Part shown: piece after piece, positions 50,700-61,300 of the stretch
Layout: every line of letters starts with the position of its first letter
Position numbering within the stretch: the first letter of the stretch is position 1
Assembly (NCBI GenBank): GCA_900540855.1
Contig: UQHK01000014.1
Span: 1-64,000, forward strand
From: an uncultured Collinsella sp.
Lineage (GTDB): Bacteria > Actinomycetota > Coriobacteriia > Coriobacteriales > Coriobacteriaceae
Direction of reading: 5' to 3'
DNA length: 64,000 nt
The notes under the pieces: model-generated
What the model saw: only the letters and a program-made list of their open reading frames with translations
The model's database searches: none
Told to the model about the DNA's origin: nothing
Translations under genes and position numbers: made by a program

Positions 50700-51422
50700 A
50701 TGATCAAGAAGGTCATGGAGGACTACAAGGTCCTGTTGCGGAGCATTCCCGCGGCAACGGTTTCGCTGTTTTTCGTGAGCGTCATCATGATGAACCTGCT
50801 GGCCAACAAAGAGCTCATCAGCCTGCCGTATCTGGCACTCGATTGCGGCTTTGTGGTGAGCTGGGTTTCGTTTTTGTGCCAGGACATGATCTGCAAGCGC
50901 TTTGGCGCCAAGGCATCCATCAAAATCTCTATCCTCGCGCTGCTGGTCAACCTGGCCGTGAGCCTGTGCTTTTGGGCATGCTCGCTCACGCCCGGCATGT
51001 GGGGCGCCTACTACGACACGGGCATGATCGAGGTCAACACCGCCCTTAATGCTACCATCGGCGGTACCTGGTACGTGGTGTTTGGATCTTCGCTCGCCAT
51101 GCTCGTTTCTGCCGTGGTTAACTCCACGCTCAACCAGTCGCTCGGCCGTATGCTCAAAAAGAATAACTTTGCGAGCTTCGCCTTCCGCTCCTATGTGTCC
51201 ACGGGTGTTGGCCAGTTTATCGACAACCTGGTCTTTGCCATTGTGGTGAGCCATACGTTCTTTGGTTGGACCTGGGTGCAGGTCCTTATGTGCTCGCTGA
51301 CCGGCGCTGTTGCCGAGCTGCTGTGCGAGGTCTTCCTGAGCCCCGTGGGCTACAAGGTCGTGCGTGGCTGGGAGCGCGAGAATGTGGGCGCCGAGTACCT
51401 CGAGCGTCACGCAACCGCCTAA
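50700..51422 (+). CDS. VUT-family queuosine-precursor transporter
   Basis: A 240-residue protein with about six transmembrane helices and the VUT/YhhQ pattern: VSVIMMNLLANKEL, DCGFVVSWVSFLCQDMICKRFGAKASIK, VGQFIDNLVFAIVV and the C-terminal LLCEVFLSPVGYKV. Family members import preQ0, preQ1 or related deazapurines for tRNA queuosine. AGGAG precedes the ATG. The 115-base leader (50585-50699) has a GAGCAG...CTGCTC hairpin followed by an A/C-rich tail into the ribosome-binding site, possibly a preQ1-type switch, though I cannot match a class. Confidence 0.82.
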   Translation: MIKKVMEDYKVLLRSIPAATVSLFFVSVIMMNLLANKELISLPYLALDCGFVVSWVSFLCQDMICKRFGAKASIKISILALLVNLAVSLCFWACSLTPGMWGAYYDTGMIEVNTALNATIGGTWYVVFGSSLAMLVSAVVNSTLNQSLGRMLKKNNFASFAFRSYVSTGVGQFIDNLVFAIVVSHTFFGWTWVQVLMCSLTGAVAELLCEVFLSPVGYKVVRGWERENVGAEYLERHATA

Positions 51423-51431
51423 GGAGCAAGT

Positions 51432-52112
51432 ATGCGGGTTTTGATCACGGGCGCTTCGGGCGGTATCGGAGCCGCGTGCGTGCAGCGCTTTTTGGACGAG
51501 GGCCACGAAGTCGTGGGCTTTGATCTGCTGCCGGCGGCGATCGAACACGAGCGCTACCGCCATCTGATCGTTGATGTCCGCGAGCCGGACTCGTTTCCAG
51601 TTAACCTTGAACCCCAGGTAATCGTAAACGTCGCCGGTACGCAGGATTCGGCCGACGACATTGCCGCCAACCTGTGCGGCACCATCAACGTGACCGAGCG
51701 CTATGCCTTTGTGGGGGAGGGGCTTGCCGCCAAGCCGGCGCCGGCCATTACATCCGTGGTCAATGTGGGGTCGGCGAGCGGGCATACGGGATCGGAGTTT
51801 CCCGCCTATGCCGCCAGCAAGGGCGGCGTTATCGCCTACACCAAGAACCTTGCAAACCGCTTGGCGCCGCAGGCCATCGCCAACAGTGTGGACCCGGGCG
51901 GCGTCATCACGCCGCTCAACCGTTGCGTGATGGAAGACGAGCGCCTGTGGAATCAGATTATGGAGCTCACACCGCTTAAACGCTGGGCCACCGCCCAAGA
52001 GATCGCCGAGTGGATCTACTTTGTGGGCGTGACCAACCGGTTTATGACCGGGCAGAGCCTGCTGATCGATGGCGGAGAGGCCGGCCGCACCCAATTTATT
52101 TGGCCCGAATAG
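51432..52112 (+). CDS. SDR-family oxidoreductase
   Basis: A 226-residue classical short-chain dehydrogenase: NAD(P)-binding TGASGGIGAAC (about 6-16), catalytic YAASK with upstream NVGSASG Ser, VDPGGVITPLN after it and the C-terminal GQSLLIDGGEAG. It starts 9 bases after the transporter gene with AGGAG, so it is in the same operon. It is slightly short because the segment between strand 3 and strand 4 is reduced. Substrate unknown. A strong terminator follows. Confidence 0.9.
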   Translation: MRVLITGASGGIGAACVQRFLDEGHEVVGFDLLPAAIEHERYRHLIVDVREPDSFPVNLEPQVIVNVAGTQDSADDIAANLCGTINVTERYAFVGEGLAAKPAPAITSVVNVGSASGHTGSEFPAYAASKGGVIAYTKNLANRLAPQAIANSVDPGGVITPLNRCVMEDERLWNQIMELTPLKRWATAQEIAEWIYFVGVTNRFMTGQSLLIDGGEAGRTQFIWPE

Positions 52113-52113
52113 G

Positions 52114-52153
52114 AAAACGCGCCCGATGGCAAGATTGCCGTCGGGCGCGTTTT
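52114..52153 (+). terminator. Intrinsic terminator after SDR gene
   Basis: AAAACGCGCCCGATGGCAA, loop GA, TTGCCGTCGGGCGCGTTTT; nearly perfect stem with T-run, immediately after the stop codon. Confidence 0.93.
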
Positions 52154-52245
52154 ATGTCACAAATAGGCATCTTTAGCGGAGCATTGTCTCTGTAAAGCGC
52201 CTTTGAGCTGGTAGAATGAACCCCTGAGTAAAAAAAGGGGGCATA

Positions 52246-53889
52246 TTGGGGCTGTTCGGTTCACACGAGAAGCGCGACGCGGACCGAGCGCGTCGGCTGT
52301 TTGAAGAGGCGCTTGCGCAGCAAGGGCCCAACGTTGCGCTGGTCTTGCGCGCCAACGACTGTCTTCCGCTCTACATCACCCCAAATTTCGAACGCGTATT
52401 TGGTGTATCGCCCGAGCGTATCGGCGACGACATCGAGACGCTGTACCGCTTTATCCCCGATAGCGACCGTGTTCGCATGCAGCGACAGGTGAGGGAATGG
52501 GACCATGTGACCCCGCTCAACCTTCTGTGCTCCTATCATGCGCCCCATGGAGCAAAATCGCAGCTCAGCATGAGGTTCACGATTTCGCTCATTTCGGACG
52601 GCACGCAGTACCTGGTTTCTGCAGTCGATGTAACGACCGAAAACGAGCGTATCGCCAAGGCGGAGTCCGAGCGCGATCGCGCCGTCGAGACCGCCAACGC
52701 GCGCACGGACTATATGAACCAGATGAGCCACGAGATCCGCACGCCGCTCAATGGCATCGAGGGCATGATTTCGCTTGCCCGCGAGCATCATGCGGATGAG
52801 CCTCGCCTGATGGATGATTTGTCTCGCGCCTCGCAGCTTTCGGCCTACCTGCTTTCGCTTATCAACGACATGCTCGACATGAGCCGTCTTAACAGCGGGC
52901 GCGTGCGCATTGACGACGCGCCGTTTGATATGCGTCTGTTTGCCGACGAGATTGAACGCATGTTTACCTCGCAGGCAGCCGACAAGGGGCTCAAGTATTC
53001 GGTCGAACTCGAAGATTGCGAAAACGTCTTTGTGGTGGGCGACCGTATGCGCCTGTCGCAGGTCGTCATCAACTTTATCTCCAATGCGGTCAAGTTTACC
53101 GAGCAGGGCGGCAGCGTTACCGTAACCCTGCGCGAGATGTACCGGACAGACGACGGCGTGAGTTATATGCTGCGCGTGCGCGACACGGGCAAGGGCATGG
53201 ACCCGCGCTACATCAGCAAGATCTTTAAGCCGTTTGAGCAGGAGGACCGCACCATTGCACGCCGCTACGGCGGAACGGGCTTGGGCATGGCCATTACGAG
53301 CGCGCTCGTCGACCTGATGGGCGGCGAGATCGTCGTCGATACCGAGCCCGGACGCGGCTCAACGTTTTCGGCCTACATCCCGCTGCGACTTGCCACGCCG
53401 GAGCAGGTCGAGGAGCTCAAGCTTAAAGAGCAGACGCTCGAGACGGCGTCCGATTCCATGGGGTCGTCGTTTACCTACCAGTTTGAGGGCAAGCGATTCC
53501 TGCTGGCCGAGGATAACGAAATCAATGCCATGATCGTGATTGAGCTGCTGGCAAGACGAGGCGCGGCGGTCGATCGTGCCGAGAACGGTCAGGCGGTCGT
53601 CGAGCGATTCCGGAGCATGCCCGTGGGCACGTACGATGCGATCCTCATGGATATTCAGATGCCCGTGCTGAACGGCTGGGAAGCGGCGGAGCGGATTCGA
53701 GGGCTCGATCGTGAGGACGCCGGCGCCATTCCCATCATTGCGCTTTCTGCCAATGACTACACCGAGGACGTTGAGCGCTCGCGCAGTGTGGGCATGAACG
53801 GACATGTGGGCAAGCCCATCGATCTGAACGTTTTGAAAGCACAGCTGGCGGCCGCGACGGCCGAGGCAGCTTACCGAGGAAATGAGTAA
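52246..53889 (+). CDS. Cytosolic PAS hybrid histidine kinase
   Basis: 547 residues from TTG 52246, with GGGGG upstream. No transmembrane helix. A PAS-like fold (about 25-140: [26 protein letters not shown] ... VDVTTENE) precedes HisKA with His162 ([14 protein letters not shown]), HATPase ([36 protein letters not shown]) and a receiver with Asp469 ([16 protein letters not shown]). No HPt or output domain. It ends 2 bases before the moxR start, so it heads the envelope operon 52246-62615, an unusual arrangement that suggests it senses the state of that system. Confidence 0.9.
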   Translation: MGLFGSHEKRDADRARRLFEEALAQQGPNVALVLRANDCLPLYITPNFERVFGVSPERIGDDIETLYRFIPDSDRVRMQRQVREWDHVTPLNLLCSYHAPHGAKSQLSMRFTISLISDGTQYLVSAVDVTTENERIAKAESERDRAVETANARTDYMNQMSHEIRTPLNGIEGMISLAREHHADEPRLMDDLSRASQLSAYLLSLINDMLDMSRLNSGRVRIDDAPFDMRLFADEIERMFTSQAADKGLKYSVELEDCENVFVVGDRMRLSQVVINFISNAVKFTEQGGSVTVTLREMYRTDDGVSYMLRVRDTGKGMDPRYISKIFKPFEQEDRTIARRYGGTGLGMAITSALVDLMGGEIVVDTEPGRGSTFSAYIPLRLATPEQVEELKLKEQTLETASDSMGSSFTYQFEGKRFLLAEDNEINAMIVIELLARRGAAVDRAENGQAVVERFRSMPVGTYDAILMDIQMPVLNGWEAAERIRGLDREDAGAIPIIALSANDYTEDVERSRSVGMNGHVGKPIDLNVLKAQLAAATAEAAYRGNE

Positions 53890-53891
53890 CC

Positions 53892-54845
53892 GTGATTGTC
53901 GAACAGTCCAACAGCATCATCAACGAAGTGAGCCGCGCCCTGCTGGGCAAGCGCGATGTGATCGAGAAAGCTCTCATGGCCATCTATGCCGGCGGCCACA
54001 TCCTGCTGGAGGATGTGCCCGGTACCGGCAAGACGACGCTGGCTCTGGCTCTTTCGCGTGCACTGGGTCTGGACTTTAAGCGCGTGCAATTTACGCCCGA
54101 TACGCTGCCCTCGGACATTACGGGCTTTACGATGTTCGACCGCGACGCCGGCGTGTTTCGCTTTGTGTGGGGCGCCGTCAACTGCAACATGCTGCTGGGC
54201 GACGAGATCAACCGTACCAGCGCAAAGACGCAGTCGGCCCTGCTCGAGGTTATGGAAGAGCGCGCGGTGACTATCGACGGGCAGACACATCAGGTCCCGC
54301 GTCCCTTTGTGTGTATCGCAACCGAGAACCCGGTGGGCTCGGCCGGCACGCAACCGCTGCCCGATAGCCAGCTCGACCGCTTTATGGTTCGCCTGTCTGT
54401 TGGCTATCCGTCGCGCCAGGACCAGATCGATATCCTCAAGGCACGTCGCTATGCCAACCCGCTCGACGACATTAAGCCCATGGTTGCCTGCGATGACCTG
54501 CTCGATATCCAAAACTACCTGGGCAATGTACAGGTTGCCGACACGGTGCTGGATTATATCGTCCGCCTGTGCGAGGAGACCCGTAATGACGATCTTGTAG
54601 AGCTGGGCGTGAGCCCCCGCGGCATTATCGCACTCACGCGCATGGCGCGCGCCTGCGCATTGATTCGTGAGCGCGACTATGTGGTGCCCGAGGACGTGCG
54701 CGAGGTATTTAAAGCTGTTTGCGCCCACCGTCTCGTTTTACGCCCCCAGACCCGTATTGAATCGATTAGCGCCGCCGACGTCCTCGACCGCATCCTCGCT
54801 GCCGTTCCCGCCCCGTCTATGGGTCAGGTTCGCGGCCGCTCGTAG
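53892..54845 (+). CDS. MoxR-family AAA+ ATPase
   Basis: 317 residues from GTG 53892. Walker A EDVPGTGKTTLALAL (about 40-54), FTPDTLPSDITG, Walker B LGDEINRTSAKTQSALLEVM, sensor ATENPVGSAGTQPLPDSQLDRF and C-terminal lid. MoxR ATPases act as chaperones beside DUF58 and transglutaminase-like proteins, exactly as here. It probably assembles or activates the membrane/surface proteins encoded downstream. Tightly packed in the operon. Confidence 0.95.
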   Translation: MIVEQSNSIINEVSRALLGKRDVIEKALMAIYAGGHILLEDVPGTGKTTLALALSRALGLDFKRVQFTPDTLPSDITGFTMFDRDAGVFRFVWGAVNCNMLLGDEINRTSAKTQSALLEVMEERAVTIDGQTHQVPRPFVCIATENPVGSAGTQPLPDSQLDRFMVRLSVGYPSRQDQIDILKARRYANPLDDIKPMVACDDLLDIQNYLGNVQVADTVLDYIVRLCEETRNDDLVELGVSPRGIIALTRMARACALIRERDYVVPEDVREVFKAVCAHRLVLRPQTRIESISAADVLDRILAAVPAPSMGQVRGRS

Positions 54846-54853
54846 CGGCTCGT

Positions 54854-56053
54854 TTGCCTTTTGCGCCCTACGTTACGCTCATGATTGCCAACAAGATTAC
54901 CTATATCGTATCCGTCGCGCTCCTGCTCGTCACGTTCGTGTTTACCGCGAACGCGGCTGCCCTCGCTGCTGCCGCGGCGTTGATCGCCATGCCCGTGATT
55001 ACGGTGGCGGCGTGCCGTTCGAGCGTTGCCCTGCTCAAGCTTAGCTTTGAGCTTCCCCGGTCGTGTGTTGTCAACGCGCCTCTTGTATTGCGCATCACAC
55101 TGGATCGCCCGCTTATGTTTCGCGGTCGTATGGAGCTGTCGTTTTCGGTTTATAACCAGCTGACGGGAGCGCGGACAGTCTATCCCGTAAGTCTTGCCCC
55201 CGCGACGGGCAGGCCCGCTTTGTTTGAGCTGGAGCTCGATTCGACCGTCTGCGGTGCGCACACGATTACCCTTGACACCGCGCGCCTGGTCGATGAGATG
55301 GGCTTTACGTCGCTTGCTCTCGAGAATGCAGACTTTCATGGGTTGTTTACGGTCTATCCCGAGGTGCTCGACATCCAGGTTGTTCCTAACCAAAGTGCTT
55401 CTGCCGGTCTTGAGGGCACGAGCTACGATCCCCATCGAAGCGGCCAAGATGCCTCCGAGGTCTTTGACATAAGGCCCTATCACGAGGGTGATGCCGTTAA
55501 GTCGATTCACTGGAAGCTGTCGACGCGTTTTGACGACATACTGGTGCGCGAGGCTTCGCGCCCACAAGACCACGCTATTGCCATCTTGTTTGGTGCGTTT
55601 GCGTGCGATTTTGAGCACGCAAGCCACGCTGAGGTTCTTTCTGCGGTGCTGGGTTTTACCGCATCGATATCGCTGGCGCTTATGCGTCAGGGATACCATC
55701 ATGTGGTCGTGGCTGCCCCCGAAGGCTCTTTGGCTGTCTATCCCGTTGATGACCGACGTGGGTTCAATAGGATGCTTGATGCTTTGACGGCAACGCCGCT
55801 TGGCCCTGCCTATCCAACATCGCACGAGCACTATGCCAAGCTCGTGGCAGCAAAGGGCATTGGCAAAACGGTGCTGGTAACGGTGGGCGTCGATGAACAG
55901 GCCTATATCGAGATAGGCCGTCTGACCGATCTATCGGTACTCCATGTGTCGGATTCGGTCGAGTCGTATGGCATCGAGCACGGCACCAACTACATCATCA
56001 CCCATTGCCCGGTATCGAGCGATTCGGCCCGTATCAAGAGTCTGGAGCTCTAA
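54854..56053 (+). CDS. DUF58 domain membrane protein
   Basis: About 399 residues if TTG 54854 is used; ATG 54881 is an alternative, and neither has a clear ribosome-binding site. Two N-terminal helices (YIVSVALLLVTFVFTANAAAL and AAAALIAMPVITVAA) are followed by a beta domain and then the DUF58 signature DIRPYHEGDAVKSIHWKLSTRFDDILVRE (about 210-238), which begins a von Willebrand factor A-like fold. DUF58 proteins partner MoxR ATPases and often a transglutaminase. Exact biochemical role unknown. Confidence 0.9.
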   Translation: MPFAPYVTLMIANKITYIVSVALLLVTFVFTANAAALAAAAALIAMPVITVAACRSSVALLKLSFELPRSCVVNAPLVLRITLDRPLMFRGRMELSFSVYNQLTGARTVYPVSLAPATGRPALFELELDSTVCGAHTITLDTARLVDEMGFTSLALENADFHGLFTVYPEVLDIQVVPNQSASAGLEGTSYDPHRSGQDASEVFDIRPYHEGDAVKSIHWKLSTRFDDILVREASRPQDHAIAILFGAFACDFEHASHAEVLSAVLGFTASISLALMRQGYHHVVVAAPEGSLAVYPVDDRRGFNRMLDALTATPLGPAYPTSHEHYAKLVAAKGIGKTVLVTVGVDEQAYIEIGRLTDLSVLHVSDSVESYGIEHGTNYIITHCPVSSDSARIKSLEL

Positions 56054-56054
56054 G

Positions 56055-58367
56055 ATGGACTTTGTGACTCTTACCTCGACGGAGCACATCGCTTCGAACA
56101 GTCGCGTTGTTGCCGTATTCCTGTCGGTGGCTCCCGCGGTGTTACTGTCTGCAGGTTTTTGCTGCACAATTGCTTGGTGCCTGAGCGTAACGTACATGGG
56201 GGTCATGCTTGCCGTCGCCGCTGGCGTGGCTGTTGCGCTGAGCGTTTTGGATGTTTCGCTGGCGTCGAAAAAGACCTCCCTCTGGATAGCCTTGGCTGCG
56301 GCGTCCGTGGCGCTTTTATGCGCGCTCTTAGTTCCTTCGGCGCGCTGGGGCTTCTATGCGTGCACCAATGCCGTTATCGCTCGCGTCAACTCGATCTGTG
56401 AGCTGTATATTCCATTGGTGGCAGACGCCGGCCTGCTGTGTGAATCTGTGCCGCTGGCAGTGCTCGCCGGCATGTTTGCCGGCTCACTCGCCTGGCTTTT
56501 TGCCAACTTGAGCGTTTCGTGGCCCACGCTCTTAATAATCGTTATCTGCGGCTCGGCTTCCATGGCGCTGCAGGCTGGTGATTCTGCGATATCTATGACA
56601 CTGGGCGTTGCGGGCTGGCTTGTCCAGTGCCGTGCTGGCGAGTTGCGGGGCTCTACGGTAGGTTTGCCCCAGGTTCTTTTTGGTCTTGGTGGCCTGTGCG
56701 CCGCATGCGGTGTTCTCTTTGCACTGACCGTTGCCCTTGTACAACCTCTTCCCGCGTTGTCCGCCCTGTCGGCGTCTGCCGTCAAAGCAGTCCAGGGCGT
56801 TCGATTTGGGGATGATTCGCTGCCCGAGGGCGACCTTTCGCAAGCGGCGGACATGAACGAAGGCGCGTCCACGACGCTGTCGCTTACTGCCGACAAGACG
56901 CTCGATGACGACCTGCTCATGAAGGGTTTTGTGGGCACGACGTTTGATGGCATGTCTTGGGGGCGCGGCGACTGGATGTCCTACGAGGGCGAATGGTCCG
57001 GCATGCGTGAATGGCTGCGTCAGAACGGTTTGACGGTAGCCGAGCAACGCGCCGCGTTTGATACCGAGACCGAGCGTGAGGGCGGCGAGCCTGTCGAGGC
57101 GGTTGAGATTTCAGTCAATGCCTCGGGCGCCAACCGCAGATACACCTATGCTCCCTATACGCTGCGCTCGCTGAGCGGTGCCGACGCAATGTTGACGGGC
57201 TCGACGATGCTAAGCATGGACCTTTTGCCGTCCAAAACATACAGTGTGACCGTCGATAACGTGCCATCAGATGACGTCATTGCAGATTCGAGCTGGCTGG
57301 CGTCCTCCAAGAGCGACTATGCAAAAAGCGAGCGGGTATACGCCGCTTTCGTTCGCGATAAGTACCTGGACCTTCCCGAAGAGGAACGGGATGCCGTTAA
57401 TACATACCTGTTCTCGAGCGACAGCTGGGATGCTGGGGCGACTGTTTCGGATACAGCCGTGATCAGTCGCGTGCGCACGATGTTGGCTTCGCTTGCGGGG
57501 CAGACGGATAACCCGCCAACCTATACGGGGGCGACGTCGTTTGTCGCGTGGTTCTTGGGCACGGCGCACGAGGGCAACTCTGCCTACTTTGCCACGGCGG
57601 CGACGCTCGCGTTTCGATCTGCGGGGATTCCCGCGCGCTATGTCGAGGGCTATCGGGCAGCAGATGATCAGCTGGCCGCTGCTGTTGGGGCAGGCGTGGC
57701 GCTCAACTTGACGGCTGCCGATGCGCACGCGTGGACCGAGATCTACCTTGACGGTCAGGGATGGACGCCCGTGGAGGTCACCCCTGGATACTATAGCCAG
57801 ACGCTCGATGCCGATAAGATTATCGATGTGGGCGAGGCATGGAGCAACGGCGCCAACGATAAGACGCTCGATGCGGGCTCGGTTGCAGGACAGGCCGAGG
57901 ATAAGCATCGCGAGGATGTGCCGGTAATGTATAACATCCCCGTTGTGGCCAAAGTTGGGGTCGGTTTGATCGGCACGGCGATTGCCGCCCTGCTCGCTCT
58001 GTTTGTTCGCAGGTTTGTCTTGCGCGCTCGGCGCACGCGGGCTATCGAGAGTGATGAGCAGGATATATGCGTGCCGGCACTCTACGGCTATCTTGCCCTT
58101 GTGATGAACCAAAGCGGTCTCGACGCCTTTGACGAGACCAAGCCGCTCGATTGCCTGGATGCCTTTGCTGCAGTGTTCTCCCAGATTGACCCGTGGGAAT
58201 ACCGTCGAGCGATTCGACTTCATCAAGCTTATGCGTTTGGTGGCCGCCAGCTTAAACCGAACGAGTTGCGCACGCTCCGACGTTTTACCGAACGCCTGCA
58301 TCGGAGCATGCCGGCTCCGCAAACTGTTGTTGAACGCTTCCGCCGCTACATGCTGCACGCGTTGTAG
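56055..58367 (+). CDS. Membrane protein with transglutaminase-like fold lacking the catalytic cysteine
   Basis: 770 residues from ATG 56055 (GGAG upstream). Seven N-terminal helices (about 15-245), an outer region, the transglutaminase-like core (about 480-580), one C-terminal helix (VGVGLIGTAIAALLALFVRRF) and a cytosolic tail (DUF4129-like position). The core has GNSAYFATAATLAFRSAGIPARYVEGY and DAHAWTEIYL, but the usual nucleophile Cys is Ser509; His558 is kept and the third acid is Glu574 (GWTPVEVTP). Normal cysteine chemistry is therefore excluded; it may bind rather than cross-link. It follows the DUF58 gene by one base. Confidence 0.88.
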   Translation: MDFVTLTSTEHIASNSRVVAVFLSVAPAVLLSAGFCCTIAWCLSVTYMGVMLAVAAGVAVALSVLDVSLASKKTSLWIALAAASVALLCALLVPSARWGFYACTNAVIARVNSICELYIPLVADAGLLCESVPLAVLAGMFAGSLAWLFANLSVSWPTLLIIVICGSASMALQAGDSAISMTLGVAGWLVQCRAGELRGSTVGLPQVLFGLGGLCAACGVLFALTVALVQPLPALSALSASAVKAVQGVRFGDDSLPEGDLSQAADMNEGASTTLSLTADKTLDDDLLMKGFVGTTFDGMSWGRGDWMSYEGEWSGMREWLRQNGLTVAEQRAAFDTETEREGGEPVEAVEISVNASGANRRYTYAPYTLRSLSGADAMLTGSTMLSMDLLPSKTYSVTVDNVPSDDVIADSSWLASSKSDYAKSERVYAAFVRDKYLDLPEEERDAVNTYLFSSDSWDAGATVSDTAVISRVRTMLASLAGQTDNPPTYTGATSFVAWFLGTAHEGNSAYFATAATLAFRSAGIPARYVEGYRAADDQLAAAVGAGVALNLTAADAHAWTEIYLDGQGWTPVEVTPGYYSQTLDADKIIDVGEAWSNGANDKTLDAGSVAGQAEDKHREDVPVMYNIPVVAKVGVGLIGTAIAALLALFVRRFVLRARRTRAIESDEQDICVPALYGYLALVMNQSGLDAFDETKPLDCLDAFAAVFSQIDPWEYRRAIRLHQAYAFGGRQLKPNELRTLRRFTERLHRSMPAPQTVVERFRRYMLHAL

Positions 58368-58382
58368 AGGGAGTAGGTCTAC

Positions 58383-61300
58383 GTGTTTTCTAAATATCCT
58401 CAACATATGGCTTCGCACAAGAACGCGGCGTCGGCCAAACTAAAAGGCCCGCGGAATGCGTCCGCGTGCGTTCAGCATGCCGCCAAAAATATGTATCGCG
58501 CCAAGCCTTTGGCTGCAACGCGCGTTGTGGCAGCGGCGGTTTCGGTCGCTGCGGTCGGCGTATTTGGCACGGTCGCCTTTGAGTTGGCCCAGAGTAATCT
58601 GAGCTTCGATCCTTCGGGGTATATCGCTGCATACAGTCACGGTGACGCGGAGTCCGGCGAGGCGTATCGGATCAGTCCGCTCTCGACGGATGCCGAGGCA
58701 AATCGTCATGACGAGGATAGCGACAGTCGGGACACGAGCGCACGTGAGCAGCAGGCGCGGCTCGATAATGCGCAGGGACAGGTAAATCTGACGGGGCAAA
58801 GCGGCACGACCGCCTACAACGTTACCGGCAGCGCCGATGGAACGGGCGTAGGAGTTGCGGGTGGTTCGGGCAGCGGCGCGGGCGGCGCTGGCGGCTCGGG
58901 AGGCGGGCAAAACGTTCCCGTTATCAATGCGGGCGGAGCATCTGGCGGCAATGCCGGCGGCGGTGCGGGCGGTAACGGCGGTAGTGGCGGCTCGGCCACC
59001 TCGACGGCCAATTCCTACAAGTATCTTCTTGCGGACCCCGCGCCCCAAAAGGGTGCCCCCATGGGAGATACAACGTTCTTTACGCAGTTTAACGGTGCAA
59101 ATGGATTGATTGATCCCCATGAGGTGCAGATTTCACCCATGGAGGATGCAATCTACGATGGGCAGATGCTCGACGCCTGGACGCTGTTCTGCGCCATGGA
59201 TGTCCACTGGAGTGACGACAAGGGCCTCTACTATCTTGCCTGCACCAAGGACGAGTTCGCCTCGTTTCCGTATCTCCGCATCGACTCGTGGACCAATGCC
59301 GCGGGCGAGAAGAATCCGGCGCTGTGCTCGAGCCAGCCGCTCACGGTAAGCGTCTCGCTGCGCTTGTCGCAGGATACGGCGTGGACGACGCGTAACGTTA
59401 CCATCCAACCGGCGCGGTCGCGCCTGTTTGTGGTCGGCCAGCCCGATTCGATGGGCCAGCGAAGCGTGATTTGGAGCACGCTGAGCTCCAAGGAGAACCT
59501 GCTGGGTGTCAACACACAAGAAGCCTTTATGAAGCAGGCGGGCCATGTCGATTCGGAGGGCTACCTCAATGCCTTGTTGCTGGGGTGGCGCGAGAACGAG
59601 GCGGCCGTCCCGTATTTCTACACGCTGACACCCGGTCGCCATGTGGTGGTTCCCGGCGACATCGTGTCCATCGGCCCCGCCTACAAGGTGCGTTTTCAGG
59701 GTTATGCTCTCGACGAGGACTATCGCTTTGACGACGATCCGTTCAGTTCCAATAGCTCACGCCTGCAGACGCTCGTCGACGTGGACGAGTCGGTCGTGTC
59801 GGTCAATGACGGTGTCGAGACGCTGAGTGTTCCGCAGGGTGTGCAGGCGGTCGACGCCTATACCGACAGTCGTCAGCGTGAAGTCTTTACGTGGCAGATC
59901 AACAATCTAGAGCTACCGTCCTCGGTGTACTACGTCAACGTCAATGCGGGCTTTCAAGTGCTCGATGCCTACCGTGTCGCGTCGGATAACCCCGTCTATG
60001 CCGCAACGGATGAGGGTATCTTGACCTCTCGCGATGGCAAGGAGTATCTGGGCGTTCCCTACCATACGCGCGAGCTCGATGTTCCCGCCGATATTGCCCA
60101 TGTCGTCATTCCCGATCGCAATAAGCTCGATCGTATTGTTCTGCACGCGTCCAAAGAGGGCGAGTTGCCCCAGATTGACGTGAGCAATCTGCAGGACTGC
60201 ACCCTGGTCGTCGACGATGCCGCGCTGCTCGATTTTATTACCGAGCACGCGGACGAACTAGAGAATGCCTACGGCGTATACGTGTCGCCCGCGACCAACC
60301 CCAGTGTCCAGCTCACGTACTCACAGGGGCTGGTGTACAACATTAATTCGCAGCTCGAAAGCGACCTGTGCTATGTGCTCGATACGGGTTCCAATATTGC
60401 CCTGGTGCAGATTTCCAACACCATCAAGAAGGGTGCCTTTGCGGGCAACACTTCGGTGGACACGCTGGTACTCATGCCGTGGTTTGACGATAAGGTGACG
60501 CTCGAGGACGGCAGTCTTGAGGGCGGTTCCGTGCGGACCATCGTGTGCGCAACCGATGAGCAGGTCGCGTATGTCGAACAGCGCAAGGCTGCCGCCGGTG
60601 CACCCGATGCGCGCGTGATTAAGATGAGCCTGTCTCAAGACGGATACTTGTATTATGCCAACGCCGACAAGACGATTTTGCTGTCCGCTGCAGGCGATGA
60701 GGACGGCAACCTGTCCGCGACCTTTGACGGCACTTTGCTTGCGGATGGCGGCAAGCAGCTCCAAGTAGATTCCATCGCACCGTATGCTTTCTCGGGCGAT
60801 GCGGAGCTCAGGTTTGTCAATCTGGGCGAGAAGACGAGTGCCATCGGCCGTAACGCGTTTGAGAACTGCCAAAACCTTCAAGGTGTGTTTATCGGCACGC
60901 CCGATAGCATTGAGGTGGGTGCCGATGTCTTTAAGGGCTGCACGGGCCTGGGCTTTGTGGCGTCGTGTGCTAAAAAGGCTGTCTTTGCCACGACCGAGAA
61001 TCCCAATCCGGCCGGCTGCACCTGGTATGCGCCCGATGGCGAGCTGCAGGGCTACGACAGCCGCTTTGTCACTGTCGACGGCATTTACGATTTTGCTTGC
61101 GATGCCCAAAGCGACGACGCGCCCCTTCTCTACGGCTATTACGATGGCGACGAGGAAGGCAAGCCAAGCATCCTGCTCGGTGCGCCCTCGATGCTCAACG
61201 GTACGATTGAGCTGCTGCCGAGTACGATTGAGATCTTTGGCGGCTATTCCTTGTCTGGCGCCAAGGACCTGCCTGGTGCCTTTGAGGGGACCGGAGGCGC

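Noticed and set aside
50679..52094. A 471-codon minus-strand frame opposite the transporter and SDR genes
   Set aside because: It spans two real genes and their gap, shows no family motif and mirrors their codon bias.
56055..58367. Calling the product an active protein-glutamine transglutaminase
   Set aside because: The nucleophilic Cys position is occupied by Ser, so only the fold can be claimed.
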